A stretch of 41,958 bases of DNA, taken from Candidatus Hadersleviella danica. Its GTDB lineage: Bacteria; Chloroflexota; Anaerolineae; Promineifilales; Promineifilaceae. Positions 1 through 9,671 of the stretch are shown in pieces. Position 1 is the first letter of the stretch. Each line of letters starts with the position of its first letter. The notes beneath the pieces are model-generated. The model was not told where the DNA came from and searched no databases. It worked only from the letters and a program-made list of their open reading frames with translations. The position numbers were made by a program, and so were the translations under genes. The DNA is taken from NCBI GenBank assembly GCA_016711405.1, contig JADJSZ010000061.1, forward strand, positions 1 through 41,958, read 5' to 3'.

Positions 1-1
1 C

Positions 2-1489
2 CCACTCAACGCCATCATCGGCTACAGCGAAATGCTCCAAGAAGAGGCGCAGGAGTTGGATGACAAAGACCACTTTGCCACCGATTTGCGCAAAATTTCC
101 ACGGCCGGCCAGCATTTACTCGATTTAATCAACAATGTCCTCGACTTATCAAAAATCGAAGCGGGCAAAGTAGAACTTTACCTCGAGGATTGCGACCTAA
201 AAATGGTGCTGGTGGATGTAAAAGTAACCATGCAACCGTTGGTGGCCAAAAATGGCAATGTCTTGGATGTTGTTTTCCCCAATGAGTCGCTGACCCTGCG
301 CACCGATTTGACCAAGTTGCGCCAAATTTTATTCAACTTGGTCAGCAATGCGGCCAAATTTACCCACAACGGCACCGTTTCGCTGACGACGAGTATGGAG
401 ACCAAAAACGGCCGTGATTGGCTCATCTTCTACATCTCCGACACAGGCATTGGCATGACCCGCGAAGAGCAACAACGCCTCTTCCAACCCTTTGCCCAAG
501 CGGATGTCTCGACCACGCGCCGCTACGGGGGAACAGGGTTGGGGCTTTCGATTAGCCGCCGCTTTAGCCGGCTGATGGGGGGGGATGTGTTGGTGGAGAG
601 CGAAGTCGGCCGTGGTTCCACCTTTATCGTGCGCTTGCCTTTGCGCTTGGAGCAAGCCCAACAGTTGCCGCCGATGGAGTGGGATGAGAATTGGACAAAA
701 ATCGGCCGTTACCAACCCAGCCACGGCCGTGAACGGGGCCTTGTCCTCATCATAGACGACGACCCGGCCGCCCGCGAACTCATCGCCCACCACCTGAGCA
801 AAGAGGGGTTTCATGTGGAAACGGCCGCCAACGGCGAAGAAGGCTTGCGCCTTGCCCACCAACTCCACCCCGATGTCATTACGCTAGATGTGATGATGCC
901 CGACATGGATGGCTGGACAGTGTTGGGTAAGCTCAAGGGCAACACCTCGCTGACCCACATCCCCGTCATCATGCTAACAATGGTGGAAGAGCGCAATTTG
1001 GGCTATGCACTGGGCGCGGCCGATTACATGATAAAGCCCATCAACCGCGCTCAATTGGTGGGGCTGATTGGCAAATACCGCAATGCCCACATGGCCGCCC
1101 ACCAATCCGCTGGGCACGCCCTCATTGTGGAAGATGACCCCGCCACCCGCGAATTATTGCGCCGCACCTTGCAAAAAGAGGGCTGGGAAACGAGCGAAGC
1201 GGCCAACGGCCAACTCGCCCTCAAGCAATTACAACAGGCCGTGCCCGATTTAATTTTGCTCGATTTGATGATGCCCGAGATGGATGGCTTCCAATTTATC
1301 GAGACAATTCGCCACCATCCCGAATGGCGGAACTTGCCAGTTATCGTCGTCACGGCCAAAGATTTAACCCGCGCCGACCAGCAACGGCTGAACGGCTATG
1401 TGGAACTCATTTTGCAAAAAAGTACCCAAAACCTCAACGACCTGCTCAACGAAATTCGCACCCAAGTCACACAGTTGGTGGCCAAATAA
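2..1489 (+). CDS. Hybrid sensor histidine kinase, 5' end cut by window (HisKA-HATPase-REC-REC)
   Basis: The reading frame is open from base 2 and the true start lies upstream. The first residues, PLNAIIGYSEML, are the part of a HisKA domain that directly follows the H-box (HELRT), so the phosphoacceptor His lies only a few codons before the window. Then come a HATPase_c domain (N-box around LVSNAAKF, G1 DTGIGM, G2 GTGLGLSISRRF) and two receiver domains. REC1 has the acidic DDD pocket, phospho-Asp in LDVMMPDMDGW and Lys in MIKP. REC2 has VEDD, LDLMMPEMDGF and a less typical C-terminal QKS at the Lys position. The protein should autophosphorylate and pass phosphate to its own receivers. It is the first of three kinases with the same C-terminal layout, which suggests tandem duplication. 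The sensor part cannot be seen. Confidence 0.93.
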   Translation, partial: PLNAIIGYSEMLQEEAQELDDKDHFATDLRKISTAGQHLLDLINNVLDLSKIEAGKVELYLEDCDLKMVLVDVKVTMQPLVAKNGNVLDVVFPNESLTLRTDLTKLRQILFNLVSNAAKFTHNGTVSLTTSMETKNGRDWLIFYISDTGIGMTREEQQRLFQPFAQADVSTTRRYGGTGLGLSISRRFSRLMGGDVLVESEVGRGSTFIVRLPLRLEQAQQLPPMEWDENWTKIGRYQPSHGRERGLVLIIDDDPAARELIAHHLSKEGFHVETAANGEEGLRLAHQLHPDVITLDVMMPDMDGWTVLGKLKGNTSLTHIPVIMLTMVEERNLGYALGAADYMIKPINRAQLVGLIGKYRNAHMAAHQSAGHALIVEDDPATRELLRRTLQKEGWETSEAANGQLALKQLQQAVPDLILLDLMMPEMDGFQFIETIRHHPEWRNLPVIVVTAKDLTRADQQRLNGYVELILQKSTQNLNDLLNEIRTQVTQLVAK

Positions 1490-1525
1490 CGGCCTTGGTT
1501 GGTGGAACGCTGGGTTGTTTATCAT

Positions 1526-1579
1526 CCCATTAACCATTAGCCAATCCCACTTCACCCTTCACAATTCACCCTCGCCTGC
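1526..1579 (+). repeat. Degenerate heptamer array in the spacer before the second kinase
   Basis: The spacer reads as imperfect 7-base units of the types CCCATTA, ACCATTA, ACCCTTC, ACAATTC and ACCCTCG, running almost to the ATG at 1580. No Shine-Dalgarno sequence is visible. It belongs to the heptamer spacers seen elsewhere in the window. Confidence 0.5.
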
Positions 1580-4500
1580 ATGTCTATTTCGCTCTATACC
1601 GCCATCGCCCTTTTCTGGGGCTTTTTAGGAGCCATTGTCGGCACGGCCATGTTTTTTGTCGTGCTCTGGCAATCATCGCGACGCATAGAGAATATCTTGA
1701 TGGCGGGCTATATGGCTATTGTGATGGTGTGGGGAACCTCGGTTTTGGGTCAACATGTGTATGCGTTCCTCGGCCGTAATCCCCTTTATTTCCTCTACAC
1801 CAATATCGCCGTTATTGGCCTAAGTGGCCCTGTTTTGTTTGGGTTAGCCACCTATTACACAGGGGCATGGCAAAGATACCGCTGGGTCTTACCCGCTATT
1901 ATCGGGGGTATCATCTTTGCGTTGGTCATGTGCATCGCCTTGTTTATGGGGTATATCGGTCAGAATGTAGCCCTTTCGGCCGCTGGTACAACCGAATACA
2001 CCATTTTGCCTTTGGGCTATGTCACCTTTTTTACCCTCTACCTTTATCACATCGCTTCGATTATCGTCCTCGCCCGTCATCGCCATGACCACCCCTATTT
2101 TTTAATGGGGGGGTTGGTCATGGCCGTGGGGATTAGTTCCGTTGTTTTAGGGCCACCGTTTAGCCACTATTCCTTGCCGATTACCTCGGCCACCATTTCG
2201 GCCATTCTCTTTGCCTACACCAACATTCGCTACAATGTGTTTAACCCGCTCCAACGCGCCAACGATGAGCTGGCGCAGGCTATTCAGCAACTTTCGGAGC
2301 TGAGCCACAATGCCCAGCAAAGCGAGGCTAACTTGCGGGCGTTGCTGGAAAATAGCACCGACTTGGTGTGGGCGGTGGATGAGCAGTATCGCTTGTTGAG
2401 CATTAACCAAACGGCCGTGGATTTTTTCGAGATGATCTACGGCCGTGCCCTCATCGAAAGAGACAACATTCTTGAAAATTTGCCCCACGCGGAAAAATTG
2501 CCGTGGCAAATCAATTACAAACGCGCCTTGCGGGGCGAACGATTCACCACCGAAACCCGTTACCAACTCCACGCCAACCTCTCCCCCATTTACCTCGAAA
2601 TCTCATTTAACCCCATTTACAGCCACCAACAAGAAGTGCATGGGGTCTCTTTGTTCGCCCGCGATGTCACCAAACGCATCGAAACCGAACGGCAACTTCG
2701 CCTGCAAGCCCTCACCTTTGAGAACCTTTCCGAAAGTGTCATTATTACCAATTTAGAGGGGCGCATTACCGATTGCAACGCGGCCACCGAAGCGATATTT
2801 GGCTATTCCCGCGCCGAATTATTGGGCGAAATGCCCGAAATGTGGCACGACCCAGATGTGCCCTCGGTCAGCGATTCGATTCTAAATGGGTTGGCTCGGC
2901 AAGGGCGTTGGGTGGGCGAAATTCGCTTTGTCCGCAAAAATGGCCAGCGTGGCATTTGTGATGCCCTCGTATTGCCGCTATACGATGAAGAGGGCCAACG
3001 CACGGCCACACTGGGCGTGAGCCGCGACACGACCGAGCGCAAGCAATATGAGGCAGAGTTGCAAGAGGCCAAGGAAGCGGCCGAAGCGGCCAACCGCGCC
3101 AAAAGTGCCTTTTTGGCCAGCATGAGCCATGAACTGCGCACGCCGCTCAATGCGATTATTGGCTATGGCGAAATGTTGGAAGATTTGACATTGGAACAAG
3201 GCTTAGACGAGATTGCGACCGATCTCGGCCGCATTACTAGCTCTGGCAGACACCTGCTCAGCCTCATCAATGACATTCTCGATTTATCGAAAATTGAGGC
3301 GGGCAAAATCAATCTGTACCTCGAGAGTTTCTCGTTGGCAAATCTTATTAACGATGCCGTGTTGGGCACGGCCGCTCTTGTCGAACAAAACAACAACCAA
3401 CTCGAAATCCTCATTGCTCCCGATTTGGGCCACGTTTATGCCGATGTAGTCAAAATGCGCCAAATTTTGCTCAATCTCATCAGCAATGCGGCCAAATTTA
3501 CCCAAAATGGCATTGTCACCATTCGCGCCGAGCGCGAAAAATCGGACCCCGTAGATTTAATTACGGTGCAGGTGCAAGATACGGGCATTGGCATGACGGC
3601 CGAAGAAACCGAACGCATCTTCCAAGCCTTCACCCAAGCGGATGATTCCACCACCCGTCGCTATGGCGGCACAGGGCTAGGGCTGACCATTAGCAGTAAA
3701 TTTAGCGAGTTAATGGGCGGCTCCATCAGTGTCGAAAGCACACCCAGTGTGGGGTCAACCTTCACCGTCCACTTGCCCGCCCGTGTCACCAGCCCCGCCG
3801 AACGCATCACTTCGGCTGGGGTGCTTTTGGAAGAGCCGAATGAAGATACGACCATTATCCGCGCCGCACCCACACGGGGGGTATTGCTGGTGATAGATGA
3901 TGACGCGGCCGACCGCGACCGCATGGTGCGCTGGCTCCACAAAGAAGGGTATCGTGTCTATGCCTCCGCCACAGGCGAGCGCGGCCTAAAATTAGCCCAA
4001 AAACTTCAGCCGTTGGCCGTCGTCATAGATGTCCACCTTACCCAAGCGGATGGCTGGCAAACCATTGCCGAAATTCAGGCCGATGCCGTGTTTGGGCAAA
4101 TTCCCATCGTGGTCACATCCGTTTTGGATATGACCGAACAAAAGCAGTTGGTGGGGGGACGAATGCTCTATTTACCCAAGCCACTGGAGCGGGATACGCT
4201 CACGGCCGTTATCAACCAACACATTCAGTTCCCCCACGAAAAGGCACAACCCCGTTTACGCATTTTGCTTGTGGAAGACAACTACCCCCTGCGCCACCTG
4301 ATGAGTCTCAGCCTTGAAAAAAGCGGCTGGGAAGTGCGCGAGGCCGTAGATGCCTTAATGGCTTTAGAATTGCTCGAGGACATCGAAACCCTTCCCGATT
4401 TGATTGTGGTAGATTTAATGCTTCCCCAAATGAATGGCTTTGAGCTAATTGACAGAATTCGCCAAATGCCCCACACTGCCCCTATACCCATCGTCGTCAT

Positions 4501-4651
4501 TACCGCTAAAAAACTCACAGGAGAAGAACACGCCCAGCTCGAAAGCAAAGTCGAGCATGTGTTATACAAGGGTTTCTACACCCAAACCGAACTATTGCAC
4601 CGTATCAACGATGTTATCGAACGAGAGTCAGCTAGTCAGTCGGTCAGCTAG
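1580..4651 (+). CDS. Membrane hybrid histidine kinase (7TM-PAS-PAS-HisKA-HATPase-REC-REC)
   Basis: 1023 aa. The first ~215 residues form about seven hydrophobic segments, like the N-terminal 7TM region found in many kinases. PAS-like domains follow at roughly 245-365 and 375-490 (the second with the end motif GVSRDTTERK), then a short coiled linker. HisKA carries the H-box SHELRTPLN with phospho-His at 517. HATPase_c spans about 620-740 (DTGIGM, GTGLGL). Two receivers follow. REC1 is divergent (phospho-Asp D817 in VIDVHLTQADGW); REC2 is canonical (D945 in VVDLMLPQMNGF). The ATG at 1580 is chosen because it opens the first membrane segment. The last codons (ESASQSVS) are encoded by AGTC-type repeat DNA that runs on into the next spacer. 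It probably senses a membrane or redox/ligand cue; the ligand is unknown. Confidence 0.93.
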   Translation: MSISLYTAIALFWGFLGAIVGTAMFFVVLWQSSRRIENILMAGYMAIVMVWGTSVLGQHVYAFLGRNPLYFLYTNIAVIGLSGPVLFGLATYYTGAWQRYRWVLPAIIGGIIFALVMCIALFMGYIGQNVALSAAGTTEYTILPLGYVTFFTLYLYHIASIIVLARHRHDHPYFLMGGLVMAVGISSVVLGPPFSHYSLPITSATISAILFAYTNIRYNVFNPLQRANDELAQAIQQLSELSHNAQQSEANLRALLENSTDLVWAVDEQYRLLSINQTAVDFFEMIYGRALIERDNILENLPHAEKLPWQINYKRALRGERFTTETRYQLHANLSPIYLEISFNPIYSHQQEVHGVSLFARDVTKRIETERQLRLQALTFENLSESVIITNLEGRITDCNAATEAIFGYSRAELLGEMPEMWHDPDVPSVSDSILNGLARQGRWVGEIRFVRKNGQRGICDALVLPLYDEEGQRTATLGVSRDTTERKQYEAELQEAKEAAEAANRAKSAFLASMSHELRTPLNAIIGYGEMLEDLTLEQGLDEIATDLGRITSSGRHLLSLINDILDLSKIEAGKINLYLESFSLANLINDAVLGTAALVEQNNNQLEILIAPDLGHVYADVVKMRQILLNLISNAAKFTQNGIVTIRAEREKSDPVDLITVQVQDTGIGMTAEETERIFQAFTQADDSTTRRYGGTGLGLTISSKFSELMGGSISVESTPSVGSTFTVHLPARVTSPAERITSAGVLLEEPNEDTTIIRAAPTRGVLLVIDDDAADRDRMVRWLHKEGYRVYASATGERGLKLAQKLQPLAVVIDVHLTQADGWQTIAEIQADAVFGQIPIVVTSVLDMTEQKQLVGGRMLYLPKPLERDTLTAVINQHIQFPHEKAQPRLRILLVEDNYPLRHLMSLSLEKSGWEVREAVDALMALELLEDIETLPDLIVVDLMLPQMNGFELIDRIRQMPHTAPIPIVVITAKKLTGEEHAQLESKVEHVLYKGFYTQTELLHRINDVIERESASQSVS

Positions 4652-4712
4652 TCAGCGAATCTCTTCGTCCCTCGTCCTTCGTCCCTCGCCCTTCGTCCCT
4701 CGTCCCTCGCTT
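4626..4712 (+). repeat. AGTC-type repeat followed by six heptamers (GTCCCTC family)
   Basis: From 4626 the sequence repeats GTCAGCTAGTCAGTCGG-type units that also encode the end of the upstream kinase. From 4667 to 4708 there are six 7-base units of the form GTCCCTC, GTCCTTC or GCCCTTC. The next start codon follows at 4713 with no recognisable ribosome binding site. Confidence 0.8.
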
Positions 4713-7436
4713 ATGGAACTGTTCGAGCTACTCCTCCTCCTCCTCATGCTAACTCTGACGAGTTTGGGTTGGGCGTGGTTTTTGCGCGGCCGTGTACGCC
4801 GCCCGCTCGCCGTGCCTGCCCCGAGTGAGGCGCACCAACAGCTTGTCGAAGAGCAAGAACAGTTCCTCCTCCAACTGCGAACCACGGCCGACCTGATTGC
4901 CCACAGCCTCACCAGCCTCAACCCCACCGATTTGCTCGAAAAATCGGCCCAATTGCTGTTGGAATCGTTCGATTTGTACGCCGTAACCATTTATTTGGTA
5001 GATGACAGCCGCCAGTACCTCGTCCCCCACGCCTATGCCAATGTGCCCCAAGTGGTGCTTGATGTGGAGCGTGACCGCATCCCCTGTGACCATCCCCAAA
5101 GCATGATTGCGCGGGCGGTGCGGACGAGAACGGCCGTTGTCCTCAACAACGTCCTCGAGCAATCCACCCAATACCTCCCCTCCCGCCACTACGCCGATAC
5201 CCGTGCCGAAGCCTCCTTCCCCTTGCTCATCCAAAATGCCAGCATGGGCGCATTAGATGTGCAAGCCGTGCAGGCCAACCGGTTCCGCACGGCCGATTTA
5301 GACACCCTCGGCACATTGGCCAACCACATCGCCATCAATCTGGAAAAAGCCCAACTTTTTGCCGATTTACAAGATACCCTGCGCGAATTACGCGCCCTGA
5401 ACGAAATTACGGCCGCCATCAACTCCACCGTCAGCCTACACCAACTTCTCGAGACAGCCAGCGAAAAAATCGTCACCCTCATCGAACCCGTCACCCATTG
5501 TGGCATTGGCCTTTTTAGCGATGATTGGAGCGAACTGCAAATTGTGGGCGAATACCCCGCCCAAGGTACTGTGGGTCTCGTCTTCCTCACGGCCGATGTT
5601 CCCACCGTCAAAGCCCAAGTCGAGGCCCCACAACCCGCCCCCATCATCATCAGCGATGCCCAAACCGAGCCACTCATTGAACCGATTAAGGCGCATTTTC
5701 GGAGTTTGGGCATTCACTCAGCCATGCTGATTCCCATCGTTTCGCAGGGGCGGCTCATCGGCTCTATTGGGTTAGATGTGACCACAGGCAACTACGAATT
5801 TACCCCCAACGATGTGGATTTGGCCGAGGCGGTGGCCAACCAATTGGCTGTCGCCATTGAACGCGCCCAACTCTTTGGCGAGGCACAAGCGGCGCGGGAA
5901 GCGGCCGAGACAGCCAACCGCGCCAAAAGCACCTTCTTGGCCAACATGAGCCACGAACTGCGCACCCCGCTCAACGCCATCATCGGCTACAGCGAAATCC
6001 TGATGGAAGAGGCGGAAGAAGCAGACCAAGCCAGCTTTATCCCTGATTTGGAGCGCATCCACGATTCGGGCACGAGTTTATTGGAGTTGATTAGCGATAT
6101 TTTGGATGCATCGCGCATTGAAGTCGGCCGTATCTCCCTCTACATTGAGCGTTTTGCCCCCGCCGATTTGCTGACCGAATTGCAACAAGCGTTGGCCAGC
6201 GCCATCGCTCGGGCGGGCAATGCGCTGGTGGTGGAAACGGCCGCCGACCTCGGCGACATGCAAGCCGACCAAGCCAAAGTGCTCAAAATTCTGCACAATC
6301 TCCTCGAGAACGCCAATAAGTTCACCACCCACGGCCGTGTCGCCCTCCGCACCCAGCGCGAACACACCCCCACAGGCGATTGGCTCATTTTCGAGATACA
6401 AGACACGGGCATTGGCATGTCGGCCGCCCAACTGCAAACCCTCTTCCGCCCCTTCACCCAAGCCGATATGTCGCATACCCGCCGCTATGGTGGCAGTGGG
6501 CTGGGGCTGGCCATCTCCCGCCAATTCGCCCGCCTCATGGGTGGGGATATTACCGTCACCAGCACCGAAGGCGAAGGCTCCACCTTTGTGGTGCGCTTGC
6601 CTGCCGTGGTAGATGAGACCCTCAAACATGCTGTCCCCGAGACAGAAACGGCCGAACCCGCCGAAATCGTCGAAGGCACGGCCGTTCACCTTGCCACGGG
6701 CAAACTCGTCCTCATCATTGATGACGACCCGCTGACCCGCAACCTACTCACCCGCTATTTCACGGCCGAGGGGTTCAACGTCGAAGTGGCCGCCACAGGC
6801 GAGCAAGGGTTACGCAAAGCCCGCGATTTACACCCCGACCTAATTAGTCTCGACATTTTATTGCCCGATATTAGCGGTTGGGATGTCTTGCAAACGCTCA
6901 AAGCGGAACCAGCCCTCACCCATGTGCCCGTCATGCTCATCTCTATTACAGATGACAAGCAACGGGGCTACGCCTTGGGTGCAGAAGATTACTTTATCAA
7001 GCCCATCACCCGCTCCCAATTGCATTACCACCTCCAGCGGCTATCCCAAAAACAGAGCCAACTGGCCAAGCCACACCATATTTTGCTCATCGAGGATGAC
7101 CCAGCCACCCGTGACATCATCCAGCGCACGTTGGTCAAAGCAGGTTGTGAGGTGGTGGAGGCGGAAAACGGCCGTATAGGCCTCCAACGCCTCGCCGAAA
7201 AGCAACCCGACTTAATTGTGTTAGATTTAATGATGCCAGAAATGGACGGTTTTCAGTTCTTGGATAAACTTTATACGACCGAGACATGGCAACACATCCC
7301 CATCATCGTCGTCACGGCGCGTGACTTAGAGCCAGACGAGGAGGATTATCTCACCCGCCACACCCGGCGCGTCATCCGCAAAGGGGCTTTCAACCGCGAA
7401 AGCCTCATGCGCGAAATTAGCACCCTTGTCCAATAA
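4713..7436 (+). CDS. Hybrid histidine kinase with GAF sensors (TM-GAF-GAF-HisKA-HATPase-REC-REC)
   Basis: 907 aa. The ATG at 4713 begins MELFELLLLLLMLTL, a single N-terminal membrane anchor. The frame stays open further upstream, but that stretch lies in repeat DNA and inside the previous gene. Two GAF domains follow (about 60-215 and 225-375; ends such as NHIAINLEKAQLF and NQLAVAIERAQLF are typical), then HisKA with phospho-His 414 in SHELRTPLNA and HATPase_c with DTGIGM and GSGLGLAISRQF. REC1 has D714 (SLDILLPDISGW) and REC2 D838 (VLDLMMPEMDGF). The C-terminal half is clearly paralogous to the two kinases upstream. The GAF domains suggest cytosolic small-molecule or chromophore sensing. The CXXX chromophore Cys of phytochromes was not recognised. 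Confidence 0.93.
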   Translation: MELFELLLLLLMLTLTSLGWAWFLRGRVRRPLAVPAPSEAHQQLVEEQEQFLLQLRTTADLIAHSLTSLNPTDLLEKSAQLLLESFDLYAVTIYLVDDSRQYLVPHAYANVPQVVLDVERDRIPCDHPQSMIARAVRTRTAVVLNNVLEQSTQYLPSRHYADTRAEASFPLLIQNASMGALDVQAVQANRFRTADLDTLGTLANHIAINLEKAQLFADLQDTLRELRALNEITAAINSTVSLHQLLETASEKIVTLIEPVTHCGIGLFSDDWSELQIVGEYPAQGTVGLVFLTADVPTVKAQVEAPQPAPIIISDAQTEPLIEPIKAHFRSLGIHSAMLIPIVSQGRLIGSIGLDVTTGNYEFTPNDVDLAEAVANQLAVAIERAQLFGEAQAAREAAETANRAKSTFLANMSHELRTPLNAIIGYSEILMEEAEEADQASFIPDLERIHDSGTSLLELISDILDASRIEVGRISLYIERFAPADLLTELQQALASAIARAGNALVVETAADLGDMQADQAKVLKILHNLLENANKFTTHGRVALRTQREHTPTGDWLIFEIQDTGIGMSAAQLQTLFRPFTQADMSHTRRYGGSGLGLAISRQFARLMGGDITVTSTEGEGSTFVVRLPAVVDETLKHAVPETETAEPAEIVEGTAVHLATGKLVLIIDDDPLTRNLLTRYFTAEGFNVEVAATGEQGLRKARDLHPDLISLDILLPDISGWDVLQTLKAEPALTHVPVMLISITDDKQRGYALGAEDYFIKPITRSQLHYHLQRLSQKQSQLAKPHHILLIEDDPATRDIIQRTLVKAGCEVVEAENGRIGLQRLAEKQPDLIVLDLMMPEMDGFQFLDKLYTTETWQHIPIIVVTARDLEPDEEDYLTRHTRRVIRKGAFNRESLMREISTLVQ

Positions 7437-7473
7437 AAGTACTCAGTTAAAAGTGCTCAGGTAAAAGTATCGC

Positions 7474-7508
7474 CACTCAGCACTCAGCACTTAGTACTCA
7501 GCACTAAG
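7474..7508 (+). repeat. Five heptamers (CACTCAG family)
   Basis: Units CACTCAG, CACTCAG, CACTTAG, TACTCAG and CACTAAG lie between the third kinase and the small response regulator. Looser units (AGTACTCAG, AGTGCTCAG) precede them from 7438. The same motif occurs inside the LuxR coding sequence near 18072 and, as its complement, before pheA. Confidence 0.85.
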
Positions 7509-7524
7509 TTTGTAGAGAAGCAAC

Positions 7525-7910
7525 ATGCCAAAAATTTTGCTAGTCGAAGATAACGAAATGAATCGGGATATGCTCTCCCGTCGCCTGCGGCGCAAAGGAT
7601 ACGAAGTCGTTAGCGCCACCGATGGCGCACGGGGAATTACAATGGCCACCAATCAGAAGCGCCCAACCTCATTCTGATGGATATCAGCTTGCCTGTGATG
7701 GATGGGTTGCAAGCCACTCGCCATCTCAAAGCATCCCCCGAGACGCAAGCCATCCCCATTATCGCCCTCACCGCCCATGCCATGGCAGGCGACCGCGAAA
7801 AATGTCTCGAGGCAGGTTGCAACGATTACGCCACCAAACCCGTCGAATTTCCCCAATTGCTGGCCAAAATTCGCCACTTCCTCGGCGAACCCCCCGATAC
7901 CGATGAGTAA
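7525..7910 (+). pseudogene. Single-domain response regulator (CheY-like), frameshifted
   Basis: The ATG at 7525 starts MPKILLVEDNEMNRDML, a receiver domain with an acidic pocket. Near 7657-7661 the frame breaks: the original frame ends at a TGA (7677 region), while the rest of the receiver continues in another frame with LILMDISLPVMDG (phospho-Asp), ALTAHAM (the conserved Thr) and the Lys in ATKPVEF. One added base after AAG near 7659, or removal of two bases, restores a normal ~128-aa receiver. Single-domain receivers of this type often act as shuttles in phosphorelays, which fits its place between hybrid kinases. It may be a real pseudogene or a sequence error; both halves look well conserved, so I lean to an error. 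Confidence 0.85.
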
Positions 7911-7920
7911 CTAAGCCTAT

Positions 7921-7998
7921 TAGTCGGTCAGTCTCTCAGTCTATCAGCCAATAGATTCGGAGCGTGACCGACTGACAGACTGAGCGACTGAGAGACTT
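7921..7998 (+). repeat. Inverted pair of GTCAGTC-type arrays
   Basis: The left half (AGTCGGTCAGTCTCTCAGTC) is complementary to the right half (GACCGACTGACAGACTGAG and GACTGAGAGACT), so the whole spacer can fold into a hairpin. It ends four bases before the start of the next gene. Confidence 0.75.
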
Positions 7999-8001
7999 CC
8001 T

Positions 8002-9570
8002 ATGAGTGATACCCAAGCACTGGTTCTCGTCGTAGATGACAACGAAGTCAACCGCGATGTGTTGTCCCGCCGGCTCAATCGGTATGGGCACGAGGTGGAG
8101 ACGGCCGAAAACGGCCGTCAGGCTCTGCGCATGATCCGCGAGCGCGAATACGACCTCGTCCTGCTCGACATTATGATGCCCGAAATGAACGGCTACCAAG
8201 TCCTCGAACGCATCAAAGACGACCCCATTACCCGCGGTTTACCCGTCATCGTCATCTCCGCCCTCGACGACATCGAAAGCATCGTCAAGTGCATCCAAAT
8301 GGGGGCCGAAGATTACCTGCCCAAACCCTTCAACCCCCTCCTCCTCAAAGCCCGCATCACCGCCTCGCTCGATAAAAAGCGGATGCGCGACCGCGAGCAA
8401 ACCCATCTGGAAGAGCAGGCCATTACCCAGCGCATAGACCGCGAGCTAAACGCCAAACTCGACATTAAAAGCGTGGCGCGCATTACGCTAGATTGGGCCA
8501 AACGCCGCTCCCAAACCGAGGCCATTTTCATTGGCCAAGTAACCCCCCACGGTCTGAAAATTTTAGATGCGGCCGGGTGTGATGGCCTCGACGAATCCTA
8601 CCCCTCGGGCATTATCCCGCTCGATGCCCTGCCCATGCAACGCGCCATTGAGACCATTTTGCCCCAAGCCTCCACCGACCCGCGTGACTACATCATGCCA
8701 GAATCGCGCCGGCAGGTGGTCATGCCCCTCGGCCGCGCAGGGCAAGTGTTGGCCCTGATGATTCTGGAGCGGCACACAGTAGACCAATTCCCCAACGAGG
8801 TGCTCTCTTTCCTGACGCGCCTAAGCGATAGAGCGGCCGTGGCTCTCTCCAACGCCCTCCTCTACGAAGCTGTCCAACGCGCCAACATCGAAAAGAGTGA
8901 ATTCGTCTCCGAAGTCTCCCACGAACTCAAAAACCCGATGACCTCCATTATGAACTACGCCAAAATGATTGGCGCGATGGGCAACGTCAACGAGATGCAA
9001 AAAGAGTTCATCCAGACCATCATCAGCAACGTCAACCGCATGTCCCAACTCGTTTCCGACTTGAGCGACATGTCGCGCATCGAATCGGGGCATTTGCGCC
9101 TAGAGTTAGACAGCACCCCCGTCACCCACATCGTCCAAGAAGTGGTGGCTTCGTTTAAGGGGCAAATCGCCGAAAAACAGCAAGATTTAGTCCTCGACGT
9201 GCCCACTGATTTACCCCCCCTCTGGTGCGATAAGAACCGCACCGCCCAAGTGCTGACCAATTTGGTCAGCAACGCCCACAAATACACGCCTGTCAGCGGC
9301 CGTATCACCCTCCGCGCCCACCTCAATGGTGATGGCACTGTCCACTTGGCCGTGGCTGATACAGGCATTGGCCTGCGCCCCGAAGACCAAGCCAAAATCT
9401 TCCAAAAATACTTCCGCGCGGCCGATGAGCAAGCCAAAGCCTCCCCCGGCACAGGGCTTGGTCTCAACATCACCAAGAAATTGGTGGAGATGCAGGGCGG
9501 CAAAATCTGGTTTGAAAGCGAATTCCGCCAAGGCACAACCTTCCACTTCACCATCCCGGCCGTGCAGTAG
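8002..9570 (+). CDS. Response regulator-histidine kinase (REC-GAF-like-HisKA-HATPase)
   Basis: 522 aa, receiver first. Residues 5-125 are a REC domain: VVDDNEVNRDVL, phospho-Asp D56 in LLDIMMPEMNGY, and Lys in LPKPFNP. A charged helical linker is followed by a GAF-like region (about 145-290). HisKA has the H-box SHELKNPMTS with H307; its sequence differs from the HELRTPLN box of the three hybrid kinases. HATPase_c has NLVSNAHKYTP, DTGIGL and GTGLGLNITKK. No membrane segment is seen. The order REC-kinase suggests that phosphate from upstream partners modulates this kinase, making it an integrating node of the island. ATG 8002 is the first Met of the frame after the repeat spacer. Confidence 0.93.
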   Translation: MSDTQALVLVVDDNEVNRDVLSRRLNRYGHEVETAENGRQALRMIREREYDLVLLDIMMPEMNGYQVLERIKDDPITRGLPVIVISALDDIESIVKCIQMGAEDYLPKPFNPLLLKARITASLDKKRMRDREQTHLEEQAITQRIDRELNAKLDIKSVARITLDWAKRRSQTEAIFIGQVTPHGLKILDAAGCDGLDESYPSGIIPLDALPMQRAIETILPQASTDPRDYIMPESRRQVVMPLGRAGQVLALMILERHTVDQFPNEVLSFLTRLSDRAAVALSNALLYEAVQRANIEKSEFVSEVSHELKNPMTSIMNYAKMIGAMGNVNEMQKEFIQTIISNVNRMSQLVSDLSDMSRIESGHLRLELDSTPVTHIVQEVVASFKGQIAEKQQDLVLDVPTDLPPLWCDKNRTAQVLTNLVSNAHKYTPVSGRITLRAHLNGDGTVHLAVADTGIGLRPEDQAKIFQKYFRAADEQAKASPGTGLGLNITKKLVEMQGGKIWFESEFRQGTTFHFTIPAVQ

Positions 9571-9572
9571 GG

Positions 9573-9671
9573 AGTGCTGAGTGCTGAGTGCTGAGTGGAA
9601 AGTCTTTCAGTCAGTCAGTCGGTCAGTCAATCCGCAATCCGCGTTCCCCATTCCGCAATCCCCATTCCCCC
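9573..9671 (+). repeat. Composite repeat spacer before pheA, copy 1 of a direct repeat
   Basis: The order is GAGTGCT heptamers, AGTC tetramer repeats, then AATCCGC/ATTCCCC heptamers ending at the ATG at 9672. Nearly the same order and sequence occurs at 10502-10593 on the other side of pheA. Confidence 0.85.

Noticed and set aside
4449..4712. Upstream extension of the third kinase into the previous gene
   Set aside because: The extension is out-of-frame kinase DNA and repeat DNA; the membrane anchor starts cleanly at 4713.
7650..7665. Programmed ribosomal frameshift in the response regulator
   Set aside because: There is no slippery heptamer, SD-like stimulator or pseudoknot at the break; an indel is simpler.
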